Below, piece by piece: positions 15,947 through 24,824 of a stretch of DNA of 64,000 nucleotides (within the stretch, counting starts at the first letter, position 1; every line of letters starts with the position of its first letter). The notes under the pieces were generated by a model that was not told the DNA's origin, did not search any database, and worked only from the letters and a program-made list of their open reading frames with translations. The DNA is taken from NCBI GenBank assembly GCA_023150805.1, contig JAKLKF010000020.1:1-64000 (forward strand), in the 5' to 3' direction. Both the position numbers and the translations under genes were made by a program. The DNA is from Myxococcota bacterium (GTDB lineage: Bacteria > Myxococcota_A > UBA796 > UBA2385).

Positions 15947-17881
15947 TCACCAGCTCCCGCCGGGCCCGCCGTAGGCCCCCATGTCGTTGGTGCTGCCGTC
16001 CACGTCCACCATCGAGGCGTCGGGGCTGCCCGCGTCGATGCACGGCGAGACCGACGACAGGTGGAAGTCGTCGTCCGTCCAGTCGTCGTTGCCGGTGACG
16101 GTGACGAAGCGCGGGTCCTTGTTCATGTTCCCGTCGGTGCCCGTCAGATCGGGCACGCCGGCGTAGTTGATCACGCTCCCGTGCACGTTGTTGTACTCGG
16201 CGATCAGGTAGCCGCTGGAGTCGGCCATGATGCCCTCGGGGCTGTTGGCCGACACGATGGAGTTGATGAGCCGCAGCGTGCTCGATCCGGCCAGGTACAG
16301 ACCCGCGCCGGTGCCGGCGGTGCCCATCGCGACGGTGGCGTTCGTGATGCTGGCCACGCTGTCGGCCAGCAGCACGTTGCCCCCCTCGTCGGACGCGGTG
16401 TTCCAGGCCACCAGGAGGTTCGTCGCGATGGTCGACCCTCCGTCCAGCATGATTCCGCCACCGTCGGTGGCGTCATTGTCCAGGACGTCGACCTGCTCGA
16501 AGACGATGGTGGAGCTCTCGTCGATGTAGATGCCGCCGCCCTGGTCGGCGAAGTTGTTGGCGACGCGCACCCCCGACAGCGTCGCGTAGCTGTCCACGAA
16601 GCAGGCCCCGCCGCCGTAGGAATAGGTGTAGTACTCGTCGTTGCCCGACGCCAGGTAGGCGGCCTCGGCCAGGGTGTTGTCTCGGATCACCACGTCCTCG
16701 ATCGTCGGATCCGAGCCCTCGACGTAGATGCCTCCCCCGCACCAGGTGGAAAAGTAGTCCGTACAGGTCGACGAGCTGGAGCAGGCGGTCGACTCGCTGG
16801 TCTCCTCCAGGTCGCCCGCGCCGCCGCTGAGCGTGAAGCCGCTCAGGATCGAGGCCGCGGTCTCGGCCGAGTCGAAGCGCACAGCAGGCCCCGACAGGCC
16901 CGTCGCGTCGATGGTGGTCGCGTCCTTGCCCTCGGTGCTGCGCAGGGTGATCGCCTTGCCGCCGAAGTCGACGCTCTCGTTGTAGGTGCCCGGCAGGACG
17001 ATCACGCACAGGTTGGAGGCGTCCACCGCCGCCTGGATGGTGTCGAAGGGGGCGGTGAGGCTGCCGTCGCCGGTGGGCAGGCCCGCCAGGATGTCGGCGA
17101 CGACGGGCTCGTTGCGGTCGGTGTCGTCGCAGTCGAGCTCGTTGTCGGCCCCCTCGCAGGAGGAGGCGGAGGTGCCCGGCGCGCCGAAGCCGTCGCCGTC
17201 ATTGTCCTCGGCCAGGGCGGAGGCGTCGATGGCGTCGTCGTCCATCAGGCCGTTGCAGTCGTCGTCGACGTCGTTGCAGATCTCGTCGGCGGCCGGGGAG
17301 ATCGCGGCGTCCTGGTCGTTGCAGTCGCCGCCGGTGAAGACCCAGCCGTCCTCCTCGAAGCAGCCGTCCTGGGTGATCTCCGGGTCGCCGTAGCCGTCCC
17401 CGTCGTCGTCCAGGAACAGGCCGCGCAGGACCTCCTCGTCCACCTCCTCGTCGCAGTCGTTGTCGACCTCGTCGCAGACCTCGGGGTTGCCGGGGAAGCG
17501 CGTGGCGTCGCGATCGTCGCAGTCGTCGGCGACCGCGGCGTAGCCCAGCGGCTCGGTGCAGGCGAAGGTCGTCACGTTGGTGGTGCCGTGCTCGTCGCCG
17601 TCGATGTCCTGGTACCAGGTCGCGCCGCCCGCCGCGTCCTCGTCCACCTGTCCGTCGCAGTCGTTGTCGACCTCGTCGCAGAGCTCGGGCGCGCCGGGGA
17701 AGCTGTTCGGGTCCTGGTCGTCGCAGTCCTCGTCGGCGCCGTACCGGTCCCCGTCGGCGTCGGTCGCGTCGCCGTCGCCGCCGTCTCCGTCCCCGTCGCC
17801 CTTTCCGTTGCAGGCGAAGCCGGTGAGGGCGAGCAGGAGCGCGGTGGCCAGGAGGTGGGGGGAGGATGAGCGTGGCGCCAT
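15947..17881 (-). CDS. MopE-type metal-binding-repeat / parallel beta-helix lipoprotein
   Basis: 644 aa. The ATG at 17881 puts a signal ending LTGFAC at the N-terminus, a lipobox. Residues ~25-240 hold three full and one partial copies of the putative metal-binding repeat 'DGDRYGADEDCDDQDPNSFP' and 'ELCDEVDNDCDGQVDED', each with Asp/Cys-rich loops, as in MopE of methanotrophs (a copper-binding surface protein) and many myxobacterial secreted proteins. From ~255 a right-handed parallel beta-helix follows, with repeating 'GGGIYV.GS' and 'IRDNT'-like rungs, ending 'DMGAYGGPGGSW'. It is probably a surface adhesin or glycan-interacting protein; the metal (calcium is also possible) is not known. 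Confidence 0.85.
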   Translation of the reverse strand: MAPRSSSPHLLATALLLALTGFACNGKGDGDGDGGDGDATDADGDRYGADEDCDDQDPNSFPGAPELCDEVDNDCDGQVDEDAAGGATWYQDIDGDEHGTTNVTTFACTEPLGYAAVADDCDDRDATRFPGNPEVCDEVDNDCDEEVDEEVLRGLFLDDDGDGYGDPEITQDGCFEEDGWVFTGGDCNDQDAAISPAADEICNDVDDDCNGLMDDDAIDASALAEDNDGDGFGAPGTSASSCEGADNELDCDDTDRNEPVVADILAGLPTGDGSLTAPFDTIQAAVDASNLCVIVLPGTYNESVDFGGKAITLRSTEGKDATTIDATGLSGPAVRFDSAETAASILSGFTLSGGAGDLEETSESTACSSSSTCTDYFSTWCGGGIYVEGSDPTIEDVVIRDNTLAEAAYLASGNDEYYTYSYGGGACFVDSYATLSGVRVANNFADQGGGIYIDESSTIVFEQVDVLDNDATDGGGIMLDGGSTIATNLLVAWNTASDEGGNVLLADSVASITNATVAMGTAGTGAGLYLAGSSTLRLINSIVSANSPEGIMADSSGYLIAEYNNVHGSVINYAGVPDLTGTDGNMNKDPRFVTVTGNDDWTDDDFHLSSVSPCIDAGSPDASMVDVDGSTNDMGAYGGPGGSW

Positions 17882-17994
17882 GTCTCGGCTCCGGCTGGGG
17901 ACGACGGTGCGGAGTCGAGCGTAGCCACGCGCCCGACCGGGTCCGGTATTGTAGAGGGCGCGCGGCAGAACCACCACCACCCGGCGCTGCTCTC

Positions 17995-19161
17995 ATGGCC
18001 CGTCCTCCCGTCGTGCTCTGCGCGCCCGACAAGCTTGCCGGCTCGGCGAGCGCCCGGCAGGCCGCCGCCGCCATCGCTCGCGGCGTACGCGCGGCCGGCC
18101 TCGACGCGGTGGAGCTCCCCGTCGCCGATGGGGGACCGGGGACGATCGAGGCGTTGGACCTTCCGTCCGGCGCGGTGGTGCGGTGCCGCGGCCCGCTGGG
18201 TCGACGGGTCGCGGCCCGGCTGGCCCCGCTGGCCGACGACACCGTGCTGATCGAGAGCGCCGACGCCTGCGGCCTTCACCTGGATGCCCGCCGGGCCCCG
18301 ATGGCGGCCGACAGCCGCGGCCTGGGTGCGCTGCTCGCCGCGGCGCTCGAAGGCGCGCACCGGGTCGTGGTGGCCCTGGGGGGCACCGCCACGGCGGACG
18401 GTGGCGCGGGCCTGGCCGCGGCCCTCGGCGTCGTGCTGCTGGACGCGCGGGGGCGCCGCGTGCCCGCCCACCCGGCCGGGCTGCTGCGCCTGGCGCGGGT
18501 GGAGCTGCCCGACCTCGCGCCCTGGCAGGGCCGGGTCGAGGCCTGGTGCGACGTCCTGGTGCCGCTGCTGCCCGAGTCCCCGACCGCAGCGCCCGCCGGG
18601 CCGCCGAAGGGGAGCGGGCTGTCCTTCTTGCGGCAGAAGGGCGCAGAGGACGAGGCGGCGGTGGCGCAGGCCTGGCGCCGGTGGATCGCGGCGCTGGGCG
18701 CGGCCGGCCTTCCGGTGGCCCCCGACGCTCCGGGCGCCGGCGCCGCGGGCGGCCTGGGCCTGGCGCTGGCCAGCCTGCTGGGCGCGCCGCTGCGCGCCGG
18801 CGCCGACGCGGTGCTCGACGCGCTGCGCTTCGAGGCGCGGCTGCGCGAGGTCGACCACGTGATCACCGCCGAAGGCCGCTTCGACGCCCAGAGCCTGGCC
18901 GGCAAGGCGCCCGGGCGCGTGACCGCGCGCGCCACCGCCGCGGGCGTCCCGGTCACCGTGCTCGCCGGCTCCTTCGAGCCCGGCGTGGCCGGCGCCCTGG
19001 GGCCCGAGGTAGGCTGGGTCGAGGTCGGAGACCCCGCCCTGCCGCTCGCCGAACAACTCCGCCAGGGACCCGCGCGGCTCCAGGCCGCCGCACAGGTCGT
19101 CGCCCGCACCGTTCGACGCAGGGACGGAGCCGTCTTCCGCCCTCTCCGGAGCCCCCCGTGA
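17995..19161 (+). CDS. Glycerate kinase (GlxK/GarK family)
   Basis: 388 aa, the family's usual length. It opens 'VLCAPDKLAGSASARQAA' as in glycerate kinases, followed by the conserved 'LPVADGGPGTIEAL', 'VVALGGTATADGGAGLAAAL' (nucleotide/glycerate site) and the C-terminal 'ITAEGRFDAQSLAGKAPGRV'. The enzyme phosphorylates glycerate to 2-phosphoglycerate in the cytoplasm, at the end of glyoxylate/glycerate assimilation. An unusual insert around residues 195-215 ('PPKGSGLSFLRQKGAEDEA') is family-typical in its GLSFLRQKGA part. The stop overlaps the next start by GTGA. Confidence 0.9.
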   Translation: MARPPVVLCAPDKLAGSASARQAAAAIARGVRAAGLDAVELPVADGGPGTIEALDLPSGAVVRCRGPLGRRVAARLAPLADDTVLIESADACGLHLDARRAPMAADSRGLGALLAAALEGAHRVVVALGGTATADGGAGLAAALGVVLLDARGRRVPAHPAGLLRLARVELPDLAPWQGRVEAWCDVLVPLLPESPTAAPAGPPKGSGLSFLRQKGAEDEAAVAQAWRRWIAALGAAGLPVAPDAPGAGAAGGLGLALASLLGAPLRAGADAVLDALRFEARLREVDHVITAEGRFDAQSLAGKAPGRVTARATAAGVPVTVLAGSFEPGVAGALGPEVGWVEVGDPALPLAEQLRQGPARLQAAAQVVARTVRRRDGAVFRPLRSPP

Positions 19162-19631
19162 CCCACGCCCTCGCCCTCGCCCTCGCCCTCGCCAGTCCCG
19201 TCCATGCGCAGGCCCGCGTCCAGGTGAGCTACGAGATCATCGTCGCCCAGGTCGGCAAGCGCGACGAGACCTGGCAGGACCTGTCCCGGAAGTTCCAGGC
19301 CCTGGACGGGGACCAGGCCGAGGCCATGCAGGCCGCGCTGGCCCGCGACAACGTCCGGGTGGTCTCGCGCCCGATGCTGACGGCGCTCTCGACCCAGGAG
19401 GCCTTCGTCGAGCAGCGCAGCGGCGACGAGTTCCTGCGCGCGACGCTCTCCAGCGTGCCGACCATGGATGGCTACGACGTGGACGCCACGCTGGAGCTGG
19501 ACGTCGTCAAGGGCCCCATCACCTGGGACGCCGTCGTGCCGGTGGCCGAGGACGACCTGGCCGTCCTGGCGGTCCGCCCCAAGAAGAACCTGGTCGTGCT
19601 GATCCGGATGCGGCGCTCCGGCGCGCGCTGA
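19158..19631 (+). CDS. Small secreted protein with secretin-like motif
   Basis: 157 aa. The signal peptide is encoded by a slipped-strand-prone run of four GCCCTC hexamers (Ala-Leu repeats). After cleavage near VHAQ the segment 'DNVRVVSRPMLTALSTQEA' resembles the secretin C-domain signature seen in GspD/PilQ-type pores ('V.V.S.P.L.T..N.EA'), but the protein is far too short to be a full secretin. It may be an isolated or truncated homologue of one secretin subdomain. The GTGA overlap with glycerate kinase suggests coupled translation, although no link in function is obvious. Confidence 0.5.
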   Translation: MTHALALALALASPVHAQARVQVSYEIIVAQVGKRDETWQDLSRKFQALDGDQAEAMQAALARDNVRVVSRPMLTALSTQEAFVEQRSGDEFLRATLSSVPTMDGYDVDATLELDVVKGPITWDAVVPVAEDDLAVLAVRPKKNLVVLIRMRRSGAR

Positions 19632-19643
19632 GGGCCGCTCCGC

Positions 19644-20747
19644 TCAGGCGGGGCGCCCGTAGTGCCAGCCCTGCCCCAGGTGGAAGCCCAGGTCGGCGCA
19701 CAGGGCCGCCTCGTCCTCCGTCTCCACGCCCTCCGCCAGCGCCTCGATGCCCAGCTCGCGGGTCATGCGGACCAGCGCCTGCACGAGCTGGCGCCGGGCC
19801 GGCGGCGCCTGGGGCAGCCCGGCCACCAGCGAGCGGTCGAACTTGAGCACCGCGGGGGGGGCCTCGACCAGCTCCAGCAGGCGCGCCTGTCCGGCGCCGA
19901 AGTCGTCGTAGGCCAGCCCGACCCCTCGCTCGGCCAGGCTCTGCGCGAGCGCGCGCATCCGGGGCAGGTCGGTGACGGCGCGCTCGTGGATCTCCAGCAC
20001 CAGCCGCACGGCAGGCGCCCGCTCCCGCAGCAGGTCGAGCGAGGCCAGCAGCTCGGGGGTGGCCGTCTCCTCGGGGTGCGTGTTGACGAACAGGACGGGA
20101 GAGAGGGCCGGCAGGTCGGTCGCCCGCGCGACGGCCACCTCGCGCAGGGCGCGCGAGAGGGCCGCGGCCGACGAGAGGGTGGCCGCCATCCGGAACAGCT
20201 CGCCGACGGACTGGGGGACCCCGGGGTGGTCGGCGCGCCCGAGCGCCTCCCAGGCGGCGACCGGCAGGCCGGGCACGTCCAGCCGCACGATGGGCTGGAA
20301 GCGGACCGAGAGCGCGCGCCGGGCCAGCATCTCGTGGAAGGCGGAGGCGTTGGGGAAGTAGCGCAGCGGCAGCTCGTCCTGGGCCACCGAGCGGGTGACG
20401 GTGGGGCGGTCCAGCGCCAGCTCGGGCGCGTACACGACCCGCAGCTCCGCGGTGGCGAAGTGCAGCACGTCGCCGTCGGAGAGCTCCGTGTCGCCCTCGA
20501 TGCGGCGGCGGTTGACGAAGGTGCCGTTGGTGCTGCCCAGGTCGCGCAGCAGCAGGCGCCCCTGGTCCCAGGTCAGGACGGCGTGCCGGCCCGAGACCTC
20601 GTCCAGCGCCAGCCGCAGCTCCATGTCGGGCGCGCGCCCGACGCGGAAGGGGCTGACGTGCAGCGGCACGCGCACCACCCGGTCGGTCGCGTCGAGGTAG
20701 CCCTCGAGCAGCCACTCCTGCAGGCCGGGCGGGGGCGGCCCGGGCAT
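19644..20747 (-). CDS. FHA-EAL protein, probable c-di-GMP phosphodiesterase
   Basis: 367 aa. Residues ~15-110 are a forkhead-associated phosphothreonine-binding domain (FRVGRAPDMELRL, SGRHAVL, DLGSTNGTFVN). Residues ~130-365 are an EAL domain that keeps the key motifs: 'AWEAL' (EAL), FVNTHPE (Asn), LEIHER (Glu), YDDFGAG (Asp pair), LKFDRSL (the Lys-x-x position reads K-F-D) and EALAEGVETEDE (Glu). So hydrolysis of cyclic di-GMP is likely. The FHA module would tie it to a Ser/Thr kinase. The ATG at 20747 has AGGAGG 6 bases upstream; an upstream extension is not supported. Confidence 0.85.
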   Translation of the reverse strand: MPGPPPPGLQEWLLEGYLDATDRVVRVPLHVSPFRVGRAPDMELRLALDEVSGRHAVLTWDQGRLLLRDLGSTNGTFVNRRRIEGDTELSDGDVLHFATAELRVVYAPELALDRPTVTRSVAQDELPLRYFPNASAFHEMLARRALSVRFQPIVRLDVPGLPVAAWEALGRADHPGVPQSVGELFRMAATLSSAAALSRALREVAVARATDLPALSPVLFVNTHPEETATPELLASLDLLRERAPAVRLVLEIHERAVTDLPRMRALAQSLAERGVGLAYDDFGAGQARLLELVEAPPAVLKFDRSLVAGLPQAPPARRQLVQALVRMTRELGIEALAEGVETEDEAALCADLGFHLGQGWHYGRPA

Positions 20748-20853
20748 GGATCCTCCTGGGTGAGTCCGCACGGTAGGCCCGTCCCGACCGGCCTGCAAGC
20801 GCGCGGGGGCCGCAGGAAGGGGCCGCCGGCGGGCGGGGCACTCCGCGAGGCGC

Positions 20854-22650
20854 TCAGCCCCACACGGCGCGGGCCGCGCGCTCGGCCGGCCACGGCGTCC
20901 CACGGTTGCCCGGGATGTCCCGCCCCTGCGGATCGGTGACGAAGTTGCCCACGTCGTGGAAGGCCCGCTCGGCGGCGGTGGCCTCGTCTCCGCCCCGCAG
21001 CGGTCGCAGCTCCGCGCCCAGGCGCACGGCGCACACCTCGTGGGGGGCCGGGCGCAGGTCGACCAGCGCGCCCTTGCGGGCCGCGCTCATGAGCTGCTCC
21101 TCGTTGCCGATGGGGTCGGCGACGGTCTTGGCCTTCAGCGTCCAGACCAGCAGCGAGGTCGGGTCGCGGTGGGGGAAGCGCACCGCGAGCAGGTCCTGCA
21201 TGCCGTAGAACTGCTTGCCGATGTCGTTCTGGTTCACCGGCCCGGCCATCAGGCACAGCCCCCCCAGCAGGTCGCAGCCCTCGGGGATCTGCGTGGCGCC
21301 GGCCAGCTCGGCGACCAGGCCGCTGCGGGCGGCGGCGGCGCCGAAGGCGCGCACGGCGTGCTCCCAGGACAGGCCGGCCTGCTCGCACTCCGGGCGGGAC
21401 AGCCCGCCGATGTAGATGCGCTGGCCCGCCAGCGCGAAGGCCTTCTTGCCACGCATCGCGTTGCGCGAGAGGGCCCGGCCGGTCGGCAGGTCGGCCCACA
21501 GGGGGATGTTGGACACGACCCGGTCGGTGACGGCCTCCAGCTCGCGGCGGATGCTGCGCAGGCGCTCCTTGCCCCCCTCGGTCAGCACGTCCACCCGGTC
21601 GAGGATCAAGAGCGCCTTGGCCTGGTCGCGCGGCACGCCGGTCCAGTGGGCGAAGGCGTTGTAGCCGGCGCGCCCGGCCATGCGCGCCAGCTCCTCGGGC
21701 ACGTCCATGTCCTGCCGGTGCTGGTAGGGCGCCGGCGCCTTCTCCTCCTGGTTCACGCCCGGCTGGATGCGCTCGCTGCGGAAGGCCAGCAGGTTGGCGG
21801 CGATGCGGCGGCAGACGGCGCGGTCCAGCGGCACGGGCTCGGCCGGGCCGACCTGGGCGACCAGCGCGAGCTGCCAGCCCTCGGCGCGCTCGGCGCGGGT
21901 CAGGCCGGCCAGCTCCTCCAGCGCCGCCAGCGCCTTCCGGTTCTCCCGCTGGCGCGCGGGCCCGCTCATCGGCGCCATGAAGACCTGGGCGCGGCGGTGC
22001 CCGTCGCTGGCCAGGACCGCCGCCCGCTCCAGCGCGTCGGCCAGGATGCCCACGTGCAGGTGCTGGAGGTAGCCGATGGTCGGGATGTCGTCCTGGTGCT
22101 GGAAGCGCTTGCGCCAGGCGCGCACGCCGACGGTCACCAGGCTGGCCAGGGGCGCGTGGCCGATGAAGGTGAGCAGCATGGTGAAGGGCGTGCGGTAGGG
22201 TCGCGACAGCACGAGGTGGGTGTGGGTGGCGCGATCCAGGACCGGAGCCTCCAGGTGGTGGAGCTCCCGCAGCAGCGCAGCCGCCCGGGCGGAGTCCTCG
22301 GGGCCCAGGGTGACCTGTCGGTGGCCCCGGTAGTTGGTGCTCTGCCGCGCGGACAGCACGCCCAGGGCGCACTCCTCGAACAGCTCCTGCTCGGTCGGGC
22401 CGCGGCCGGGGTGGAAGGCGACGGGGCGGGCGAGGGAGAGCAGGTCCATCGCCTGCTGCGCCTCCTCGGCCGTCAGCGAGACCCGGGTCCGGTAGCCGAC
22501 GGGGCTGCCCGACTCCAGCCGCTCGGGCAGGTGGTAGCGGTCCCGCTTCTCGCCCTCGGCGGCGAAGCGGGCCTGCCGACCGACGCGCTGGTCGGGCGGC
22601 GGAGGGGCGAGGGGCACGAAGTGCACGGGCTTCTGCCGGAGATCGGTCAC
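20854..22650 (-). CDS. Unrecognised 598-aa protein
   Basis: 598 aa, not recognised. It has no signal peptide and no membrane span beyond a weak hydrophobic stretch 'FTMLLTFIGHAPLASLVTVG' at about residues 155-175. Parts look globular and helical; the second half has 'NIPLWADLPTGRALSRNAMR' and 'GLCLMAGPVNQNDIGKQFYG'. The composition and length suggest a real gene (good GGGAG site before a GTG start at 22650, strong codon bias), in a divergent pair with the ASPIC/UnbV gene. No catalytic motif is visible to me, so no function is offered. Confidence 0.6.
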   Translation of the reverse strand: MTDLRQKPVHFVPLAPPPPDQRVGRQARFAAEGEKRDRYHLPERLESGSPVGYRTRVSLTAEEAQQAMDLLSLARPVAFHPGRGPTEQELFEECALGVLSARQSTNYRGHRQVTLGPEDSARAAALLRELHHLEAPVLDRATHTHLVLSRPYRTPFTMLLTFIGHAPLASLVTVGVRAWRKRFQHQDDIPTIGYLQHLHVGILADALERAAVLASDGHRRAQVFMAPMSGPARQRENRKALAALEELAGLTRAERAEGWQLALVAQVGPAEPVPLDRAVCRRIAANLLAFRSERIQPGVNQEEKAPAPYQHRQDMDVPEELARMAGRAGYNAFAHWTGVPRDQAKALLILDRVDVLTEGGKERLRSIRRELEAVTDRVVSNIPLWADLPTGRALSRNAMRGKKAFALAGQRIYIGGLSRPECEQAGLSWEHAVRAFGAAAARSGLVAELAGATQIPEGCDLLGGLCLMAGPVNQNDIGKQFYGMQDLLAVRFPHRDPTSLLVWTLKAKTVADPIGNEEQLMSAARKGALVDLRPAPHEVCAVRLGAELRPLRGGDEATAAERAFHDVGNFVTDPQGRDIPGNRGTPWPAERAARAVWG

Positions 22651-22787
22651 GCGGGGCTCCCTGGGGGTCGCGCCCGGCTAATCCCCTCGGGACCCCGATC
22701 GCTGCAACAGGTGGGCGACATCGACGCGCTCCGCGGCTCCATGCGCGGCGCCGTCCGCCGGTTTCTGCCGGTGTGGGGGCCGGAGCG

Positions 22788-24812
22788 ATGATCCGCAGAC
22801 CGCCCGCCGGCCACGTCGAGGCCGTGGTTCCCGTGGAGGCTGCCGTGGCGCTTGTGGACGTCGCCGGAGACACCGTCGAGGAGATCGGCCGGAGACGGCC
22901 CGCGGGCAGGGCGGCGGCCCTGTTGTGCCTGGTGGTCGGGGCCTCCCCCGCCCTGGGCGCCCGCCCGCCGCAGGCCCCCGCGGAGACCGCCGCCGCGCCC
23001 ACCTTCGTCGAGGTGCTCGCCCACCAGGGCCTGGCCTACCCCGCGCCCTCCTTCGGCTGCGCGGTGCACGACGGCGACCGCGACGGGCTGCCCGACGTCT
23101 TCCTGGGCAGCCACGGCGGCCAGCCCCGCGTGCTGTGGGGCAGGGGCGAGGGACGCTTCCAGCCCGAGCAGCCGGGACCGACCCGGAGCGAGCCCTACGA
23201 CGGGCACGGCGCGGCCTGGGCGGACCTGGGAGGCGGCGGCGGGCGGGCGCTGCTGCACCTGGTCGGCGCCGAGGGGGGCATGGGCAAGGGACCCAACCGC
23301 CTGCTGGTCTGGCCCGAAGACCGGGCGCGCGACCGGGCCGGCGAGGTCGGCCTGGCGCTGGGGACCGCCCGCGGCCGCACGCCGCTGTGGCTGGACTGGG
23401 ACCAGGACGGCGACCTGGACGTCGTGGTGGTCAACGACGAGCGCAAGGACGCGCCGACGGTCGTGATGCTCCAGGGCGAGGACGGGCGCTTCACGCGGGC
23501 GGCCGGCGGCCCCCAGCTCGTCGCGCCGCTGGAGTTCGCCCTGCTGGCCGACTGGACCGGCGACGGCGTGCTGGACGTGGGCTTCGTCGGGCCCGACCTG
23601 GCGGCGGCCGTCTACGACCTCGGCGTCGTGCCCCCCCGCCCGGCCTCGCCCGCCCTGCCCGAGCTGCACAACGTGGTCGACGTCGTGCCCGGTGACTTCG
23701 ACGGCGACCTGCGCACCGACCTGTACGTGGTGCGCCGTCCCTGGGGCGAGACGGCCGTGGCGCGCGTCGATCCCCAGACCGTCCGCACCCACTGGCGGTG
23801 TCGGGAGCAGCCGATCTCGGTCCGGCTCAAGGCGCCGGGGCCGCTGTCGGTGGCCGTGCTCCCCTGGAGCGGCCCATGGACCGTCCAGGCCGGTCGCGAG
23901 TCGCTGGCGCCGGCTCCGGACGGCCGCTTCCACCTCGACCCGAGCGCCGCGGCGCAGCCCTCCTCCCCGTCGGGCGACCCGGCGCGCGTGCTCCAGGCGG
24001 GCTGGGACCCGGCGAGCCGGACCTGGACCCTGCAGACCACCTGCGCGGAGCCGGTGGAGGTCATGCTCGACCTGCGGGTCGAGACCGGCACCATCTCCGA
24101 GCCGGTGCTGCACGGCGCCGAGGTCACGGAGGGGCTGAGCCCCGGGCCCTACCGCGACCGGCTGCTGCGCGGCACCCGCGACGGCTTCGCGCTCGACGAG
24201 CGCAGCCCCACGCCGGAGGGCAGCCAGTGCGTCTCCGCCGCCGCCGCGGACTTCGACAACGACATGGACCTCGACATCTTCCTGGTCTGCAGCGGCACCG
24301 TGCAGAACCTGCCGGACCGCCTGCTGCGCAACCGCGGGGACGGGACCTTCGACGAGGTCCCGCTGGCCGGCGGCGCGGCGGGCCCCTCCCAGGGGCTGGG
24401 CGACGCCGTCTGCGCCGGCGACCTGGACGTGGACGGCCACGTCGACCTGGTGGTGACCAACGGCCGCCCCCACGTCGACGGCCCCGACCAGGTCTTCCTC
24501 AACCAGGCCGCTGGCAACCACTGGCTGCAGCTCGACCTGGTCGGCACCCGGAGCAACGCCGAGGGGCTGGGCGCGCGCGTCGTCGTCCGGACGGGACGGC
24601 AGAGCCAGCTCCGCGAGCAGGGCGGCGGCATGCACCGGCGGGCCCAGGACCTGCCACGCCTGCACTTCGGGCTGGGCCCCCACGACAAGGCCAGCCGCGT
24701 CGAGATCACCTGGCCCGACGGCACGCTGCAGGTGCTCAAGGACGTGCCCGCCGACCAGGTGCTGCGGGTGGTCCAACCCCCGCCGCAGCGCCTGACCGAG
24801 GTCGGCGGCTGA
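22788..24812 (+). CDS. FG-GAP/VCBS protein with ASPIC/UnbV C-terminal domain
   Basis: About 674 aa. After a likely signal (AALLCLVVGASPALGA) lie several calcium-type VCBS repeats, for example 'VHDGDRDGLPDVFLGSHG', 'DWDQDGDLDVVVVND' and 'DFDNDMDLDIFLVCSG'. The C-terminal ~85 residues, beginning 'NHWLQLDLVGTRSNAEGLG', are the ASPIC/UnbV domain found in CRTAC1-like secreted proteins of bacteria and animals. Surface binding or matrix assembly is the usual suggestion. The start is uncertain: ATG at 22788 is used, but the signal suggests translation may begin up to 30 codons later. Confidence 0.8.
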   Translation: MIRRPPAGHVEAVVPVEAAVALVDVAGDTVEEIGRRRPAGRAAALLCLVVGASPALGARPPQAPAETAAAPTFVEVLAHQGLAYPAPSFGCAVHDGDRDGLPDVFLGSHGGQPRVLWGRGEGRFQPEQPGPTRSEPYDGHGAAWADLGGGGGRALLHLVGAEGGMGKGPNRLLVWPEDRARDRAGEVGLALGTARGRTPLWLDWDQDGDLDVVVVNDERKDAPTVVMLQGEDGRFTRAAGGPQLVAPLEFALLADWTGDGVLDVGFVGPDLAAAVYDLGVVPPRPASPALPELHNVVDVVPGDFDGDLRTDLYVVRRPWGETAVARVDPQTVRTHWRCREQPISVRLKAPGPLSVAVLPWSGPWTVQAGRESLAPAPDGRFHLDPSAAAQPSSPSGDPARVLQAGWDPASRTWTLQTTCAEPVEVMLDLRVETGTISEPVLHGAEVTEGLSPGPYRDRLLRGTRDGFALDERSPTPEGSQCVSAAAADFDNDMDLDIFLVCSGTVQNLPDRLLRNRGDGTFDEVPLAGGAAGPSQGLGDAVCAGDLDVDGHVDLVVTNGRPHVDGPDQVFLNQAAGNHWLQLDLVGTRSNAEGLGARVVVRTGRQSQLREQGGGMHRRAQDLPRLHFGLGPHDKASRVEITWPDGTLQVLKDVPADQVLRVVQPPPQRLTEVGG

Positions 24813-24824
24813 GGGCCCGGAGAC

